Source of the DNA: Methanomicrobiales archaeon
GTDB lineage: Archaea; Halobacteriota; Methanomicrobia; Methanomicrobiales; JACTUA01
Direction of reading: 5' to 3'
DNA: 64,000 bases
Assembly: GCA_029907705.1 (NCBI GenBank)
Contig: JARYLJ010000005.1
Location: forward strand, 1 to 64,000
The translations under genes were made by a program, and so were the position numbers. How positions within the stretch are numbered: the first letter of the stretch is position 1; every line of letters begins with the position of its first letter. Shown here in pieces: positions 20,723 to 31,009 of the stretch. The notes below the pieces were generated by a model, which saw only the letters and a list, made by a program, of their open reading frames with translations, did no database searches and was not told the DNA's origin.

Positions 20723-21364
20723 ATGAGTCTTCTTCTTCGGGCAAAAAAGAGATTCAAACGCCTCTTCAGGGTGCTTTTAAGGAGGAAGAATGCCCGCATC
20801 GGGATATACGGTCCGCCCAATGCAGGGAAGACGACGCTCGCGAATCGTATCGTGCGCGACTGGACCGGCGATGCGGTCGGACCTGTGAGCGAGATCCCTC
20901 ATGAAACGAGGAGGGCGAGGCGGAAGGAAAATATCACCATCACAGGGACGAATGGCAGTTCGGTCGATATCGATATCGTCGATACCCCGGGAGTGACGAC
21001 GAAGATCGATTACCACGAGTTCCTCGAATATGGCCTGGAGAAGGAGGAGGCGATCACGAGGGCGAGGGAGGCGACAGAGGGGGTGGCCGAGGCGATGCAC
21101 TGGCTGAGGGAGGACATCGACGGTGTCATCTATGTGCTGGACTCCACGCTCGATCCGTTCCTGCAGGTGAACATCATGATGGTCGGGATCATCGAGAGCA
21201 GGAAGCTGCCTGTGATCATCGTGGCAAACAAGATCGATCTCCCTGACTCTTCCCCGGCAAGAATTAAGAGCGCCTTCCCGCAGCATCCGGTCGTCGCCAT
21301 CTCTGGCCTCGAGGGGCAGAACATGGAGCAGCTGTACGAGGAGATGACAGAGAGGTTCGGGTGA
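20723..21364 (+). CDS. Era-like GTP-binding protein
   Basis: GPPNAGKTTL (G1), DTPG (G3), NKID (G4). Confidence 0.93.
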   Translation: MSLLLRAKKRFKRLFRVLLRRKNARIGIYGPPNAGKTTLANRIVRDWTGDAVGPVSEIPHETRRARRKENITITGTNGSSVDIDIVDTPGVTTKIDYHEFLEYGLEKEEAITRAREATEGVAEAMHWLREDIDGVIYVLDSTLDPFLQVNIMMVGIIESRKLPVIIVANKIDLPDSSPARIKSAFPQHPVVAISGLEGQNMEQLYEEMTERFG

Positions 21365-21741
21365 GCGTGATGGTGCAGGGCGTCCAGATAGACCTCATCT
21401 CGGAAGACCGACTCTCGAGGCTCACCTCGATGGAGAAGATCAGGCTCATACTCGATGGGGTGAAGGAAGGGAATATCGTGGTCCTGGAGAAGGGCCTCGC
21501 CCCAGAGGAGGCGACGAAGCTGATCGAGCTGACCATGCTCGAGATCAGGCCGGACGGTTTTTCAGGCATCGAGATGGAGACCTATCCCGCACGGGAGGAC
21601 GAGGGAGGGTTGTCTTCGGTCATCTCTCGCATACTGGGGCGGAAGAACCGGTCCCGTATGACGGTGATCGGTCCTGCCAACCAGCTGAAGACGATCAGAA
21701 AGGAGAAGGATCTGATTAGCGCCTGGATCTCCTCGCGGTGA
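21361..21741 (+). CDS. DUF2073 family protein (OapB/ArvB-like)
   Basis: Position between Era-like GTPase and Zn-ribbon protein with overlapping ends; family name from memory. Confidence 0.75.
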   Translation: MSVMVQGVQIDLISEDRLSRLTSMEKIRLILDGVKEGNIVVLEKGLAPEEATKLIELTMLEIRPDGFSGIEMETYPAREDEGGLSSVISRILGRKNRSRMTVIGPANQLKTIRKEKDLISAWISSR

Positions 21742-22154
21742 AGGTGCACATGCCCCACAAATGTGTGAAATGCGGCCGGGAGTTCGAGGACGGGTCGATG
21801 GAGATTCTGAAGGGTTGCCCCAGCTGCAGCGGTAAAAAATTCCTGTATGTCCGCGAGGAGGAGAGGCATGCGGACGTGATGGATGAGAAGCCCGCGAGGA
21901 CGCTCGCAGAGGAGAGGGTCCACGCGGTGCTCGAGCTGCAGCGACCCGCGCAGAAAGAGGTGGAGCTCTTCGAGCGCGTCGAGACGATCAGGATCCTGGG
22001 GCCCGGTAGGTACGAGGTGAATATCGAGAAGCTCGCCCGGAGCGACGATATCGTTCTGGGTATCGGGAAGGAAGGGCGGTACATCGTGGATATCCACTCG
22101 ATGGCGAGAGCGGAGAAGGGAGAGAAGAAGGAGAGGAAGAAGGAGAAGAAGTGA
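21738..22154 (+). CDS. Zn-ribbon protein (OapC/ArvC-like)
   Basis: CVKCGREFEDGSMEILKGCPSCSGKKF; third member of the conserved archaeal trio. Confidence 0.8.
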   Translation: MKVHMPHKCVKCGREFEDGSMEILKGCPSCSGKKFLYVREEERHADVMDEKPARTLAEERVHAVLELQRPAQKEVELFERVETIRILGPGRYEVNIEKLARSDDIVLGIGKEGRYIVDIHSMARAEKGEKKERKKEKK

Positions 22155-22482
22155 CGGTGATGCCACGTTGGAGGTCACGCAGTCTTCTTTTGCTCCACTG
22201 CACAGCGGGAGTCAACAGGAGATCCCTCTGCAGTCTTCCGCCACCCGCGTCGGCGCCCGAATGTGATTCCCCGATCTCTTTCGGATCGAACCGTGCGCAT
22301 TCCCCTGCATGCACTGATAGGATGACAGAGGTTCAGTGCGTTCATTATCCGAAAAATATTCGCATGTGGCCAGAGAATTCAATCTGACCGCAATATCACG
22401 AGCGATGTCGCGACTCCTCCATTTTCGCGTATACTATTGTCTGGCGGCGTGATAAATAGCCGATCTCGATAAGATACATGAC

Positions 22483-22908
22483 ATGAGAGAGGATTCATCG
22501 AACGATTACGCGGATCGATATGGCAACCTTGACGCAGGATATGCTGGCGTTGATGGCGAAACAGGCGTTAGTTGGCCCGGAGTGATGCATCACGATCCCT
22601 CTCCGGAACAGCAGGAATCGAAAATACGGATTCAAAAAATAAGAGAAAAATTGCTCGATAATTCCGCTCCTGCCATTCTCCCGCCTTCGAACGATCGAAT
22701 GCATTCAATTGTTCCGCCCTCTGAATGGACAATAAAAGGCGGTCATATGCAATTCACACAGGGATCGAGAGTCCGGCAATCTGATGACCATGTGAAGCGG
22801 TGGTATTTTACCAGCCATCGGAAAGGCGATGCTCCTGTCTTCGGGGTGGTAATCCTTTTAATCGGAGATTCTATATCGATCGAACCAGATTTAATAATGG
22901 ATTCGTAA
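22483..22908 (+). CDS. Doubtful hypothetical ORF
   Basis: Open frame only; no recognised motif and lower third-position GC than neighbouring genes. Confidence 0.2.
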   Translation: MREDSSNDYADRYGNLDAGYAGVDGETGVSWPGVMHHDPSPEQQESKIRIQKIREKLLDNSAPAILPPSNDRMHSIVPPSEWTIKGGHMQFTQGSRVRQSDDHVKRWYFTSHRKGDAPVFGVVILLIGDSISIEPDLIMDS

Positions 22909-22939
22909 TGGCGGGTTTCTCCTTGGCAGGGGTGGATGC

Positions 22940-24457
22940 GTGAACGGGAAGGTGCACTGGGCCGACGTATATGCGTCGGAGGTCCCGCAGGACAGGAAAC
23001 ACCGGATCGCGACCGGAATCACCCCCTCGGGCCCCATCCACATCGGGAACATGCGGGAGGTGCTGACCGGAGATCTCGTCTTCAAGGCGATCCGCGACCG
23101 CGGGCTCGAGGCGGAACTCCTCTACATCGCGGACGACTTCGACCCCCTGAGAAAGGTGTATCCGTTCCTTCCCGAATCGTTCGCGGCGTATGTGGGGCGC
23201 CCTGTATCGGACATCCCCTGCCCCTGCGGGGGCTGCAGGAACTATGCAGAGCACTTTCTCGGACCCTTCCTCGAGGCGATCGAGGAGCTGGACATCAGGC
23301 CGCATGTGATCCGATCCAGCGAGGAGTACCGCAGGGGCTCCTACACAGATGAGATCAGGACTGCCATCACACATGCAGGGGAGATCAGATCGATACTCGA
23401 GCGCATCTCGGGAAGAACGCTCCCCCCGGAGTGGTCCCCCTTCTACCCCATCTGCAGTATCTGCGGCAGGATCAGCAACGCCCGCATCCTGGAACACGAG
23501 CCGGAGAAGCATCTCGTCCGATACCGCTGCTCCTGCGGGAACGAGGGGATCGCAGACTACTCGAAGGGGAAGGGCAAGCTCGTCTGGCGGGTCGACTGGC
23601 CCATGAGGTGGGCACACTTCGGGGTGACCGTGGAGCCCTTTGGAAAGGATCATGCCTCGGCAGGGGGTTCTTGGGATACGGGGAGGGAGATTGCAAAGAA
23701 GGTCTTCGGTGTGATGCCCCCGTTTCCCATCGTCTACGAATGGATCAGCCTGAAGGGGAAGGGGGAGATGCACTCCTCCAAGGGGATCGCCATCACCATC
23801 GGCGAGATGCTGGAGATCGTGCCTCCCGAGGTGCTCAGATATCTCATCGTACGGACGAAGCCGGAGAGGACCATCGACTTCGATCCGGGCATGGGCCTCA
23901 TCTCCCTCATCGACGAGTACGACCGGCTCGCGGCAGAGGGTCAGAGCCGGGAGTTCGCTCTCTCGAAGATCTCCTCCATCCCGACCAGGATACCGTTCAG
24001 GCACATGGTCACGGTGGTGCAGATTGCCCGGGACGACCGCGGCCTCTTCCAGTGCCTCTCCCGCTCCGGTTACGACATCAGGGACTACGAGAACATTCTG
24101 GGCCAGGCGAAACGGGTAAGGATCTGGCTGAAGAAGTATGCGCCGGAGTTCGTGAAGTTCTCTGTGAAGGAGCGCCTTCCCCCGCAGGTATCGGAGCTGG
24201 GCGACGACGAGAGGGCAGCGCTGGAGGAATACCTGGAGCATCTCCGCAGCCTGAAGTCGTGGCACGCGGAGGAGTTGCATAACGGCGTGTATATGGTGGC
24301 GGAGAGGAGGGGAATGAATGCGGCGAAGATATTCTCCGCCATCTATCTCGTCTTCCTCGGTCAGAGGCAGGGGCCGAGGATGGGGTGGTTTCTGGAGGCG
24401 ATGGGGAGGGATCCCGTGCTCAGGAGGCTGAAGGAGGCGGTGAAGGGTGCTCACTGA
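22940..24457 (+). CDS. lysS: Lysyl-tRNA synthetase, class I
   Basis: ATGITPSGPIHIGNMREVLTGD (HIGN) and KMSSS-like ..MHSSKG; archaeal class I LysRS architecture. Confidence 0.93.
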   Translation: MNGKVHWADVYASEVPQDRKHRIATGITPSGPIHIGNMREVLTGDLVFKAIRDRGLEAELLYIADDFDPLRKVYPFLPESFAAYVGRPVSDIPCPCGGCRNYAEHFLGPFLEAIEELDIRPHVIRSSEEYRRGSYTDEIRTAITHAGEIRSILERISGRTLPPEWSPFYPICSICGRISNARILEHEPEKHLVRYRCSCGNEGIADYSKGKGKLVWRVDWPMRWAHFGVTVEPFGKDHASAGGSWDTGREIAKKVFGVMPPFPIVYEWISLKGKGEMHSSKGIAITIGEMLEIVPPEVLRYLIVRTKPERTIDFDPGMGLISLIDEYDRLAAEGQSREFALSKISSIPTRIPFRHMVTVVQIARDDRGLFQCLSRSGYDIRDYENILGQAKRVRIWLKKYAPEFVKFSVKERLPPQVSELGDDERAALEEYLEHLRSLKSWHAEELHNGVYMVAERRGMNAAKIFSAIYLVFLGQRQGPRMGWFLEAMGRDPVLRRLKEAVKGAH

Positions 24458-25421
24458 GGGCTGCCGGCTCTGCTACGAGGGTGCGAAGATGGTGCTCTTC
24501 ATCACAGGGAGGTGCCGGAGAAGCTGCTGGTACTGCCCTATCCCGGGTGAGAGGAAGGGAAGGGAGGTGGTCTTCGCGAACGAGAGGGAGGTGCATGGCC
24601 CTGACGAGGTGATTCACGAGGCGAGGCTGATGAGCGCCCTCGGCTCGAGTCTCACCGGAGGGGAGCCCCTCCTCGCGCTGGAGAGGGTGATCGAGTACGC
24701 AGGCGCATTGAAGTCCGCATTCGGCGAGGGGCACCATATCCACCTCTACACAGGCGAAGCGCCAGACGAAGGGGTCCTCATGCGTATGCGCGGCCTCGTG
24801 GACGAGATACGCATCCACCCTCCGGTGGAGTCATGGGGACGAATCATGGAGAGCGATCACCTCTATTCCGCGGTCAGGGCGAAGGAACTGGGTTATTCGG
24901 CCGGTTTCGAGGTGCCGTGCCTGCCCGAGGTGGAGGCGCTGGCCCCTGCGCTTGAGGTGCTCGATTTCATGAACATCAACGAACTCGAGTGGGGAGAGCT
25001 ATCCGCAGAGGAGATGAGGAGGAAGGGGTACGAGCCATCCGATGATCTCCACAATGCGGTGAAACACTCTGCCAAATGGGCGAGAAGAATCAGGCACCAT
25101 CCGAAAGTACACTTCTGTCCGTCGGGGTTCAAGGATTCGATCCAGCTGCGGGAGAGGCTGAAGAGGATCGCCAGGAACACCGCCCGCCCATTCGACGAGA
25201 TCACGGTGGATGGCACGATCAGGTATGGCCTTCTAGAACCTTCCTGCGAGCTGGACCTCTCGATCATCCCGCTGAAGGTGGGTAAGTTCCAGCAGATCGA
25301 CGGAAGGTACGAGATGGACTGGAGATTTCTGAAGAGGCTGGCGAAGAGGCTGCCAGGGAGGAAGTGCATCATCGAGCGTTATCCCAATCAGGGCGTGGTG
25401 GTCGAGGTGATCCCGCTGTGA
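24447..25421 (+). CDS. Uncharacterised radical SAM protein
   Basis: ITGRCRRSCWYCPIP (CX3CX2C) and SSLTGGEPLLA. Confidence 0.85.
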   Translation: MLTEGCRLCYEGAKMVLFITGRCRRSCWYCPIPGERKGREVVFANEREVHGPDEVIHEARLMSALGSSLTGGEPLLALERVIEYAGALKSAFGEGHHIHLYTGEAPDEGVLMRMRGLVDEIRIHPPVESWGRIMESDHLYSAVRAKELGYSAGFEVPCLPEVEALAPALEVLDFMNINELEWGELSAEEMRRKGYEPSDDLHNAVKHSAKWARRIRHHPKVHFCPSGFKDSIQLRERLKRIARNTARPFDEITVDGTIRYGLLEPSCELDLSIIPLKVGKFQQIDGRYEMDWRFLKRLAKRLPGRKCIIERYPNQGVVVEVIPL

Positions 25422-26188
25422 AGACGAGAACACTCCTGGAACGCATATATGAATGGTATCTGAAGTCGGCGGACCTGCATATACCCCGACATATCGCTGT
25501 CATACAGGATGGGAACCGCAGATATGCAAGGGAGCAGGGGATCGCACTCGAGAAGGGGCATCATGCCGGTGCAGAGACGACGGAAAGGCTCCTCGAATGG
25601 GCGAGCGAGCTGGGCCTGAAGTACATCACCCTCTTCTGCTTCTCCACGGAGAATTTCTCGAGAAAGGAGGAGGAGATGAGGTACCTGTTCTCTCTGTTCA
25701 AGGAGAAGCTGGCGGCAGTGGTCAGGGATCCGCGGGTCCACAGGAATGGAATCAGGGTGCAGATGCTCGGGGACCGGTCGCTTCTGCCGGAAGATCTTCT
25801 CGCCCATGTGGAGGTGGCCGAGGAGGCGACGAAGGGTTATTCGAATTATTTTGTGAACCTCGCACTTGGCTACGGTGGAAGGAACGAGATCGTCCATGCC
25901 GCGAGGGAGATCCTCCAGGGTGTGAGGAATGGGAGGATAGGATGCGAGGAGATCGATGCCGCCCTCGTGGGGCGCCACCTGAAGGAGGGTGCGCTGCTGC
26001 CACCGGTCGATCTGGTCATCCGAACCGGAAACGAGAAGAGGACCTCGAATTTCCTGCCCTGGCTTGCAAACGGGAATGAAAGCGCGGTCTATTTCTGCGC
26101 GCCGAACTGGCCGCAATTCAGGAAGATCGACCTGTTGCGGGCCATCAGACTGTACGATCAGCGCATGAAGCTGCTGAAAGAGATGTAG
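25418..26188 (+). CDS. uppS: cis-prenyltransferase, catalytic-type (UppS family)
   Basis: HIAVIQDGNRRYAREQG..KGHHAGAET; FCFSTENFSR; RTGNEKRTSNFLPW; GTG start overlaps upstream gene. C-terminus lacks RxG. Confidence 0.93.
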   Translation: MKTRTLLERIYEWYLKSADLHIPRHIAVIQDGNRRYAREQGIALEKGHHAGAETTERLLEWASELGLKYITLFCFSTENFSRKEEEMRYLFSLFKEKLAAVVRDPRVHRNGIRVQMLGDRSLLPEDLLAHVEVAEEATKGYSNYFVNLALGYGGRNEIVHAAREILQGVRNGRIGCEEIDAALVGRHLKEGALLPPVDLVIRTGNEKRTSNFLPWLANGNESAVYFCAPNWPQFRKIDLLRAIRLYDQRMKLLKEM

Positions 26189-26278
26189 CATTCTGGGAGT
26201 CGTCCGCCCTGTTGAAATAACCATCCCAGCCCCTCCAGAATCGGCGATCCATCGTGTTCCGCTTGTCGTCCGCTCACC

Positions 26279-26498
26279 TCCTCTCTTCTCGAGGAGACGT
26301 TTTCATCGCGACTCCGAACAGGAGTACATACGGGGATTCTTGATTCACGAAATCGCTCTTCTCAGGCGATGAAACCGACCGATGCGGCCGCATACACGCA
26401 ATTCCAGATCCCCCGAAGCCTGTCCGGAGACGGAAGGTGGAACCGGACGCCAGGGCGCCGGAGCGTCGGGGGCGTCGCATGGAAAAACCACTGGATCC
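26279..26498 (+). repeat. Intergenic dispersed repeat, copy 2 (similar to 81..354, opposite strand)
   Basis: CTCTTCTCGAGGAGACGTTT, CATACGGGGATTCTTGATTCACGA, GACCGATGCGGCCGCATACACGCA, GTCCGGAGACGGAAGG, GAAAAACCACTGGATCC. Confidence 0.6.
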
Positions 26499-26717
26499 AT
26501 GGTGCACCTCATTCGAAAAAGGGAGATGGCATCCCTTTGGATCGATCCGGTTCATCAGAGAAGTTCATCTGAAGTTGATTCACGGGGTAATAACTATCAC
26601 TGCGACAACCGGACGCTCTCTGGAGACCTTCGACTGCTACAACAGCAGCCTCCGCCCTAAACTCCGATCGCTGTCTCCGACGAACGATAATGAAAATGAG
26701 AAAGAGGTGAATATTCT

Positions 26718-27260
26718 TCAGGTGACGAATACGGCCGCTGCGATGACGGTCGTCCATTTGCCGTTCTTCTCGCCCATCGCGGACTGGCAGATATGGGTGG
26801 TCTTGAAGATCTTCCCGCTGGCCTTGTATATCTGTTCGCGCTCCTGCCAGGCCTGATCAGGATCGAACTCGATCCCAAGCGTGGTGGCGAGCATGGTCGC
26901 GGCGAGATCTTCTGCGTACTCCCCGGACTTCTCTGCTGTTTCACCGAAGGCGTGGTGTTCGGACAGATACCCGTACTCCTTGTTGGATCTCGGTCTCGCA
27001 AGCCCGATCGCACTCGATATGAGTCTGTTGGGTTCGTTCGTCTCGTTGCGGGCCATCACCACATAGACGATCTGACCGGGCTGGAGGAGCTGCAGGCCCT
27101 CCTCCACACCCACCTGCTTGCAGTTCGGCGGGAATATGCTGGATACGTAGACCAGATTGAACTTCTCTATGCCGGCTTTTCGGAGCGACAGTTCGAAGGA
27201 GGCTAGCCTGTCCTTATGAACACCCACACCCTTGGTGAAGAAACATTTCGTCGGGACCAT
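26718..27260 (-). CDS. pdaD: Pyruvoyl-dependent arginine decarboxylase
   Basis: [48 protein letters not shown]-terminal VTVIAAAVF. Confidence 0.93.
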   Translation of the reverse strand: MVPTKCFFTKGVGVHKDRLASFELSLRKAGIEKFNLVYVSSIFPPNCKQVGVEEGLQLLQPGQIVYVVMARNETNEPNRLISSAIGLARPRSNKEYGYLSEHHAFGETAEKSGEYAEDLAATMLATTLGIEFDPDQAWQEREQIYKASGKIFKTTHICQSAMGEKNGKWTTVIAAAVFVT

Positions 27261-27612
27261 TTCATTATACAATCGATGGATCCTTTTTTAAATTTATTCA
27301 TTGTTACGATATAATCGGTCAAAAAGGAATTTCCTCGGGATATATCAATTTAAATTAAAATAAAATACTGTATAAATTCTCTTTTTTTCCAGAATTCGAT
27401 TAAATTCTTCTGTACAATGAATTTTTACCCATACCTACCGTGAGCGGCACCCTCGGCCGGGGATATGAATGGGGTGCTTCTGTGTCCATGCCCCTGTATC
27501 TCCACTTCGGGAGATGACCGACTGGAGCAGGCCGGGACCAGGGCTCCCCCTCTTCTCGTGCCGCCGGCCGTCCTCGAATTTCGCATCGTTTCCCGGGAGC
27601 TCTTTTTATCCC

Positions 27613-28092
27613 ATGCAGGCGAGAGAGATGATGTATAGAATGCTCGAAGGCACACTGGGCTTCAAGGAGAGGCGATATATCGAGGAACTGAGGATTCTCA
27701 CCGGCTCCACGGCGGTCGATTGCGTATCAGACGATAGATTCGACCGCGTGATCTACGTCATCAAACCGGGAGATATGGGTCTTGCGATCGGCAGGGGAGG
27801 CGAGAACATCAGGAAGCTGCAGAAGGTGCTCGGGAGAAAGATTGAACTGGTGGAGTATGCAGAGGATCTCGAGTCATTTATCAGGAATATCTTCAAACCC
27901 ATTCCCCTCGCCGGTATTGAACTGGAGAGAGAGTGGAATTCGATCGATGTGCTGGTGGAGAAGAAGGGAGATTTGGGGATCGCGATTGGAAAAGGGGGGG
28001 CAAACGTGGAGAAGGCGAGGATACTGGTGAAGCGCCACTTCGGCCTCGAAATCAGGGGGATCAGGATTGCAGAGGGAAGGCGCGAGGGCTGA
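27613..28092 (+). CDS. nusA: NusA-like KH-domain transcription factor
   Basis: Two KH motifs: GLAIGRGGENIRKLQKVLG and GIAIGKGGANVEKARIL. Confidence 0.85.
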   Translation: MQAREMMYRMLEGTLGFKERRYIEELRILTGSTAVDCVSDDRFDRVIYVIKPGDMGLAIGRGGENIRKLQKVLGRKIELVEYAEDLESFIRNIFKPIPLAGIELEREWNSIDVLVEKKGDLGIAIGKGGANVEKARILVKRHFGLEIRGIRIAEGRREG

Positions 28093-28378
28093 AGAGATCC
28101 TGTCGGAGCTCTGGCAGGTGATTGAAGACAGGGTGAAACACCCGAGGGAAGGCTCTTACGTGAGTAATCTCCTCCGGGATCAGAAGGGCATCGACAGGGT
28201 GCTGGAGAAGGTATCCGAAGAGGCGACAGAGTTCATCCTGGCGGTGAAGAACGGTATACCCGAGAGGACAGTGGCGGAAGCGGCAGACCTCTTCTTCCAC
28301 CTCCTCGTCGCCCTGAAGGCGAGCGGCACGGATCTCGAGGCGGTGATGCAGGAACTGGTGAAACGCAGGAGGGGGTGA
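28067..28378 (+). CDS. hisE: Phosphoribosyl-ATP pyrophosphatase
   Basis: SYVSNLLRDQKGIDRVLEKVSEEATEFILAVKNG..VAEAADLFFHLLVAL. Confidence 0.93.
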   Translation: MQREGARAEEILSELWQVIEDRVKHPREGSYVSNLLRDQKGIDRVLEKVSEEATEFILAVKNGIPERTVAEAADLFFHLLVALKASGTDLEAVMQELVKRRRG

Positions 28379-28411
28379 ACATGCAGCAGGAGCAGGGATC
28401 GAAATTCCGAC

Positions 28412-30847
28412 CTAGACCGCTTTTTTCAGCCTGAAACGGATCGCGAGACCCTGTTCGCTCGAACCAGAGATCCGATCCTCTGCCCATATCTTCCCGCCGT
28501 ACCTGTCCACGAGCATGCTGCAGATGTACAGGCCAAGACCGCTCCCCTTCACCCTGTCGCTCACCCCTCTCTCGAATCGCCTGAAGACGATCTTCTTCAG
28601 ATCGTCGGGGATTCCCGGACCGTTGTCCTCCACGGAGACCTCCACATCGCCGTCGAGCTCCCTGATCGAGATGGCGATCTCGGTATCAGGACCTCCGAAT
28701 TTGAGGCTGTTGCTGATCAGGTTCGCGAAGATCTCACCGAGGAGGTCATCCGCAATCACCTGGGCATCGGTGCCTGCATAGGCGATCTTCGCATCCGGAA
28801 ACGCATCGATCACGCCCCTGATCACCGGATCGAGCCTCTGGCGCCCCAGGCGCCGCTCCCCCTCGCGGATCCTTCTGATCGTCGAAACGTTCTCGATGAT
28901 CCCGATGCTGCGCCGTATGCCCGCCTGCAGCTTCTTCGCCAGCTCTCTCCTCTCGCCCTCGAGCTCCTCCATCAGGAGCTCTGCATACATGAGCGAGATC
29001 GTGTTCGCGTTGTTGATATCGTGCACCATGATATCCAGGTAGAGGTTCGCCTGACTGTTCAGATCCTCCAGTTCGCGCTGGAGCATGTTTCTGTGAATCA
29101 GGCTTCCGATCTCGCTCGAGATCGACTCCAGTATTTTACGCTCATGCTCGGTGAATCGCTCCCTCGTGCCTGAAATGACGTAGAATGCACCGATGCTCTC
29201 AGTTTTTGAGAGGAACGGGATGAGCGCCGCCGCAAAGAGCCCGGTGACATCCTTCTTCAGATAAAGGGGCCTTTTTTCGATGAACGGAATCCTGTAGGGA
29301 ATCTCCGAGGTGCTGATCCTCCTCATGCTCCCCGAAAGCCAATCGGGCATGCCCCTCTGCGTCATCATCGTGGCTGCAGTCCCGTGCCTCTCCGAGAGAT
29401 ACACAGCCCCGGCGTCCAGTCCGAGTAGAACCAGGGTCTTCTCGAGGAGGAGATTCAGGCTTTCCTCGAGTGTATCCGCTGTGCTTATTGCACTGATCAG
29501 CTGGTTCATGATGAAGAGGTGCCGGCTGTATTCCTCTCTCGTCCTCTCTGCGCTCTTCCGTTCAGTGATATCCAGAAGCGAGACGACCAGGTCCCCGGTA
29601 TCCGGGATACGGGCGGCGCTGAGGATCACGTCCCGCTGGTCCCCTTTTGCATCGAGGAATCTGAACTCCCCGTAACGGGGCCCTTCTTTTTTATCTGTAC
29701 CGACTGTATTCAGGAGCTGCACGAGCCTCTCTCTCTCCTCGAGGGGGAAGAGCTCCTGTATCCTTCTGCCACCCCCTATATCCCTCTCGTAACCATACAC
29801 CCGGCCAAACTCCGCATTCGCCCTGAAGATCGTCCCGTCTCTCTTCAGGATCACGGTCGCCGCGAGGGTGTTCTCGAAGATCGTCCGGTAGAGTGCTTCG
29901 GACCTCCTCAGCGCTTCCTCCACTGTCAGACGCTCCCGGATGTCAATTCCGACCGCAAGGTGGAAATCCAGGGTACCATCAGGTTTTACGATGGAACGGT
30001 GGTGCCATTCACAGGGTATCCGGCGGCCATCCGATGAGAGAACCGCATACTCCATGACAAAAGGTGTCCCGCTCTCGAGAGATCCTTCCAGGCTCGTCCT
30101 TACCCTCTCCTGCTCCTCTGCAGGGACGAAGGTGGATATGAAATCCATTCCTGTCACAGGCTCCTTGTAACCGAGCGACTGGAGCATCGGGGTGTTCATC
30201 ATCAGGATCCTGCCTCTCCCGTCGAGAGCGACGAAGAATGCCGGTGAACTGTTGATCAGGCTTGCCCTGAAATCCCTCTCTCGCAGCAGTTCCTGCTCCG
30301 CCCTGATCCTCTCCACCATCTCGTTCCGGAGCCTCTCGCTCACCTTAGTCAGCTCTGCATTGCGGCCTTCGATCACCTCGCCGAGATGGCCCAGATGCCG
30401 CTCCAGCTCCCTCTGCAGCAGTATCTTCAGGGTGATATCCTGGTAGACATCGATTCGCATCCCTTTGAACGGGCCCTGTTCGATCACCTGCCCCGAGTAC
30501 TCAATCCAGATCACTCCGCCTGAAGTCGGGATCAGCTGGCATTCCATCGTGGAGAGGGAGGTTCCGGAGGCAATCGAACCCAGTACCTTCTCTCCGAAGG
30601 TGCCACTGTCGACGATCCTGGGAATGATGAACTGCCTGACGAATGTGAACGCATCCAGCCCCTGTGCATCCGATTTCCTTACATCGAAGAGGCGTTCCAT
30701 CGGGTGATTGAGCCAGAGAATCTTCAGATCCCGGTCTATGAGCACGACTCCGAAATCGAGCCCCTCGAGGAGGGAGGGTAGCTTCGGTGGATTCTCTTTC
30801 GGGTCATCATTCATAGAAGGGATCTCACCCCCATACTTTATTATCAT
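28412..30847 (-). CDS. Multi-PAS/GAF sensor histidine kinase
   Basis: PAS repeats, GAF-like region, H-box MVHDINNANT, HATPase NLISNSLKFGG..VEDNGPGIPDD..GSGLGLYICSML. Confidence 0.9.
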   Translation of the reverse strand: MIIKYGGEIPSMNDDPKENPPKLPSLLEGLDFGVVLIDRDLKILWLNHPMERLFDVRKSDAQGLDAFTFVRQFIIPRIVDSGTFGEKVLGSIASGTSLSTMECQLIPTSGGVIWIEYSGQVIEQGPFKGMRIDVYQDITLKILLQRELERHLGHLGEVIEGRNAELTKVSERLRNEMVERIRAEQELLRERDFRASLINSSPAFFVALDGRGRILMMNTPMLQSLGYKEPVTGMDFISTFVPAEEQERVRTSLEGSLESGTPFVMEYAVLSSDGRRIPCEWHHRSIVKPDGTLDFHLAVGIDIRERLTVEEALRRSEALYRTIFENTLAATVILKRDGTIFRANAEFGRVYGYERDIGGGRRIQELFPLEERERLVQLLNTVGTDKKEGPRYGEFRFLDAKGDQRDVILSAARIPDTGDLVVSLLDITERKSAERTREEYSRHLFIMNQLISAISTADTLEESLNLLLEKTLVLLGLDAGAVYLSERHGTAATMMTQRGMPDWLSGSMRRISTSEIPYRIPFIEKRPLYLKKDVTGLFAAALIPFLSKTESIGAFYVISGTRERFTEHERKILESISSEIGSLIHRNMLQRELEDLNSQANLYLDIMVHDINNANTISLMYAELLMEELEGERRELAKKLQAGIRRSIGIIENVSTIRRIREGERRLGRQRLDPVIRGVIDAFPDAKIAYAGTDAQVIADDLLGEIFANLISNSLKFGGPDTEIAISIRELDGDVEVSVEDNGPGIPDDLKKIVFRRFERGVSDRVKGSGLGLYICSMLVDRYGGKIWAEDRISGSSEQGLAIRFRLKKAV

Positions 30848-31009
30848 AAACTGATTATAATTAATATTATATATAATTTACTATTTTTTATTATTTAATT
30901 TTTCAATATTTTAATAATTTAAACTTAATAAATCCATTAAATGCTAAATAAAAAAAAATTACAGTCCATAGATAGTCCTTAAAATCCAGAATCGCCCTGA
31001 AACGAAATA

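Noticed and set aside
22871-24454. 527-aa minus-strand ORF
   Set aside because: Shadow of class I LysRS on the plus strand.
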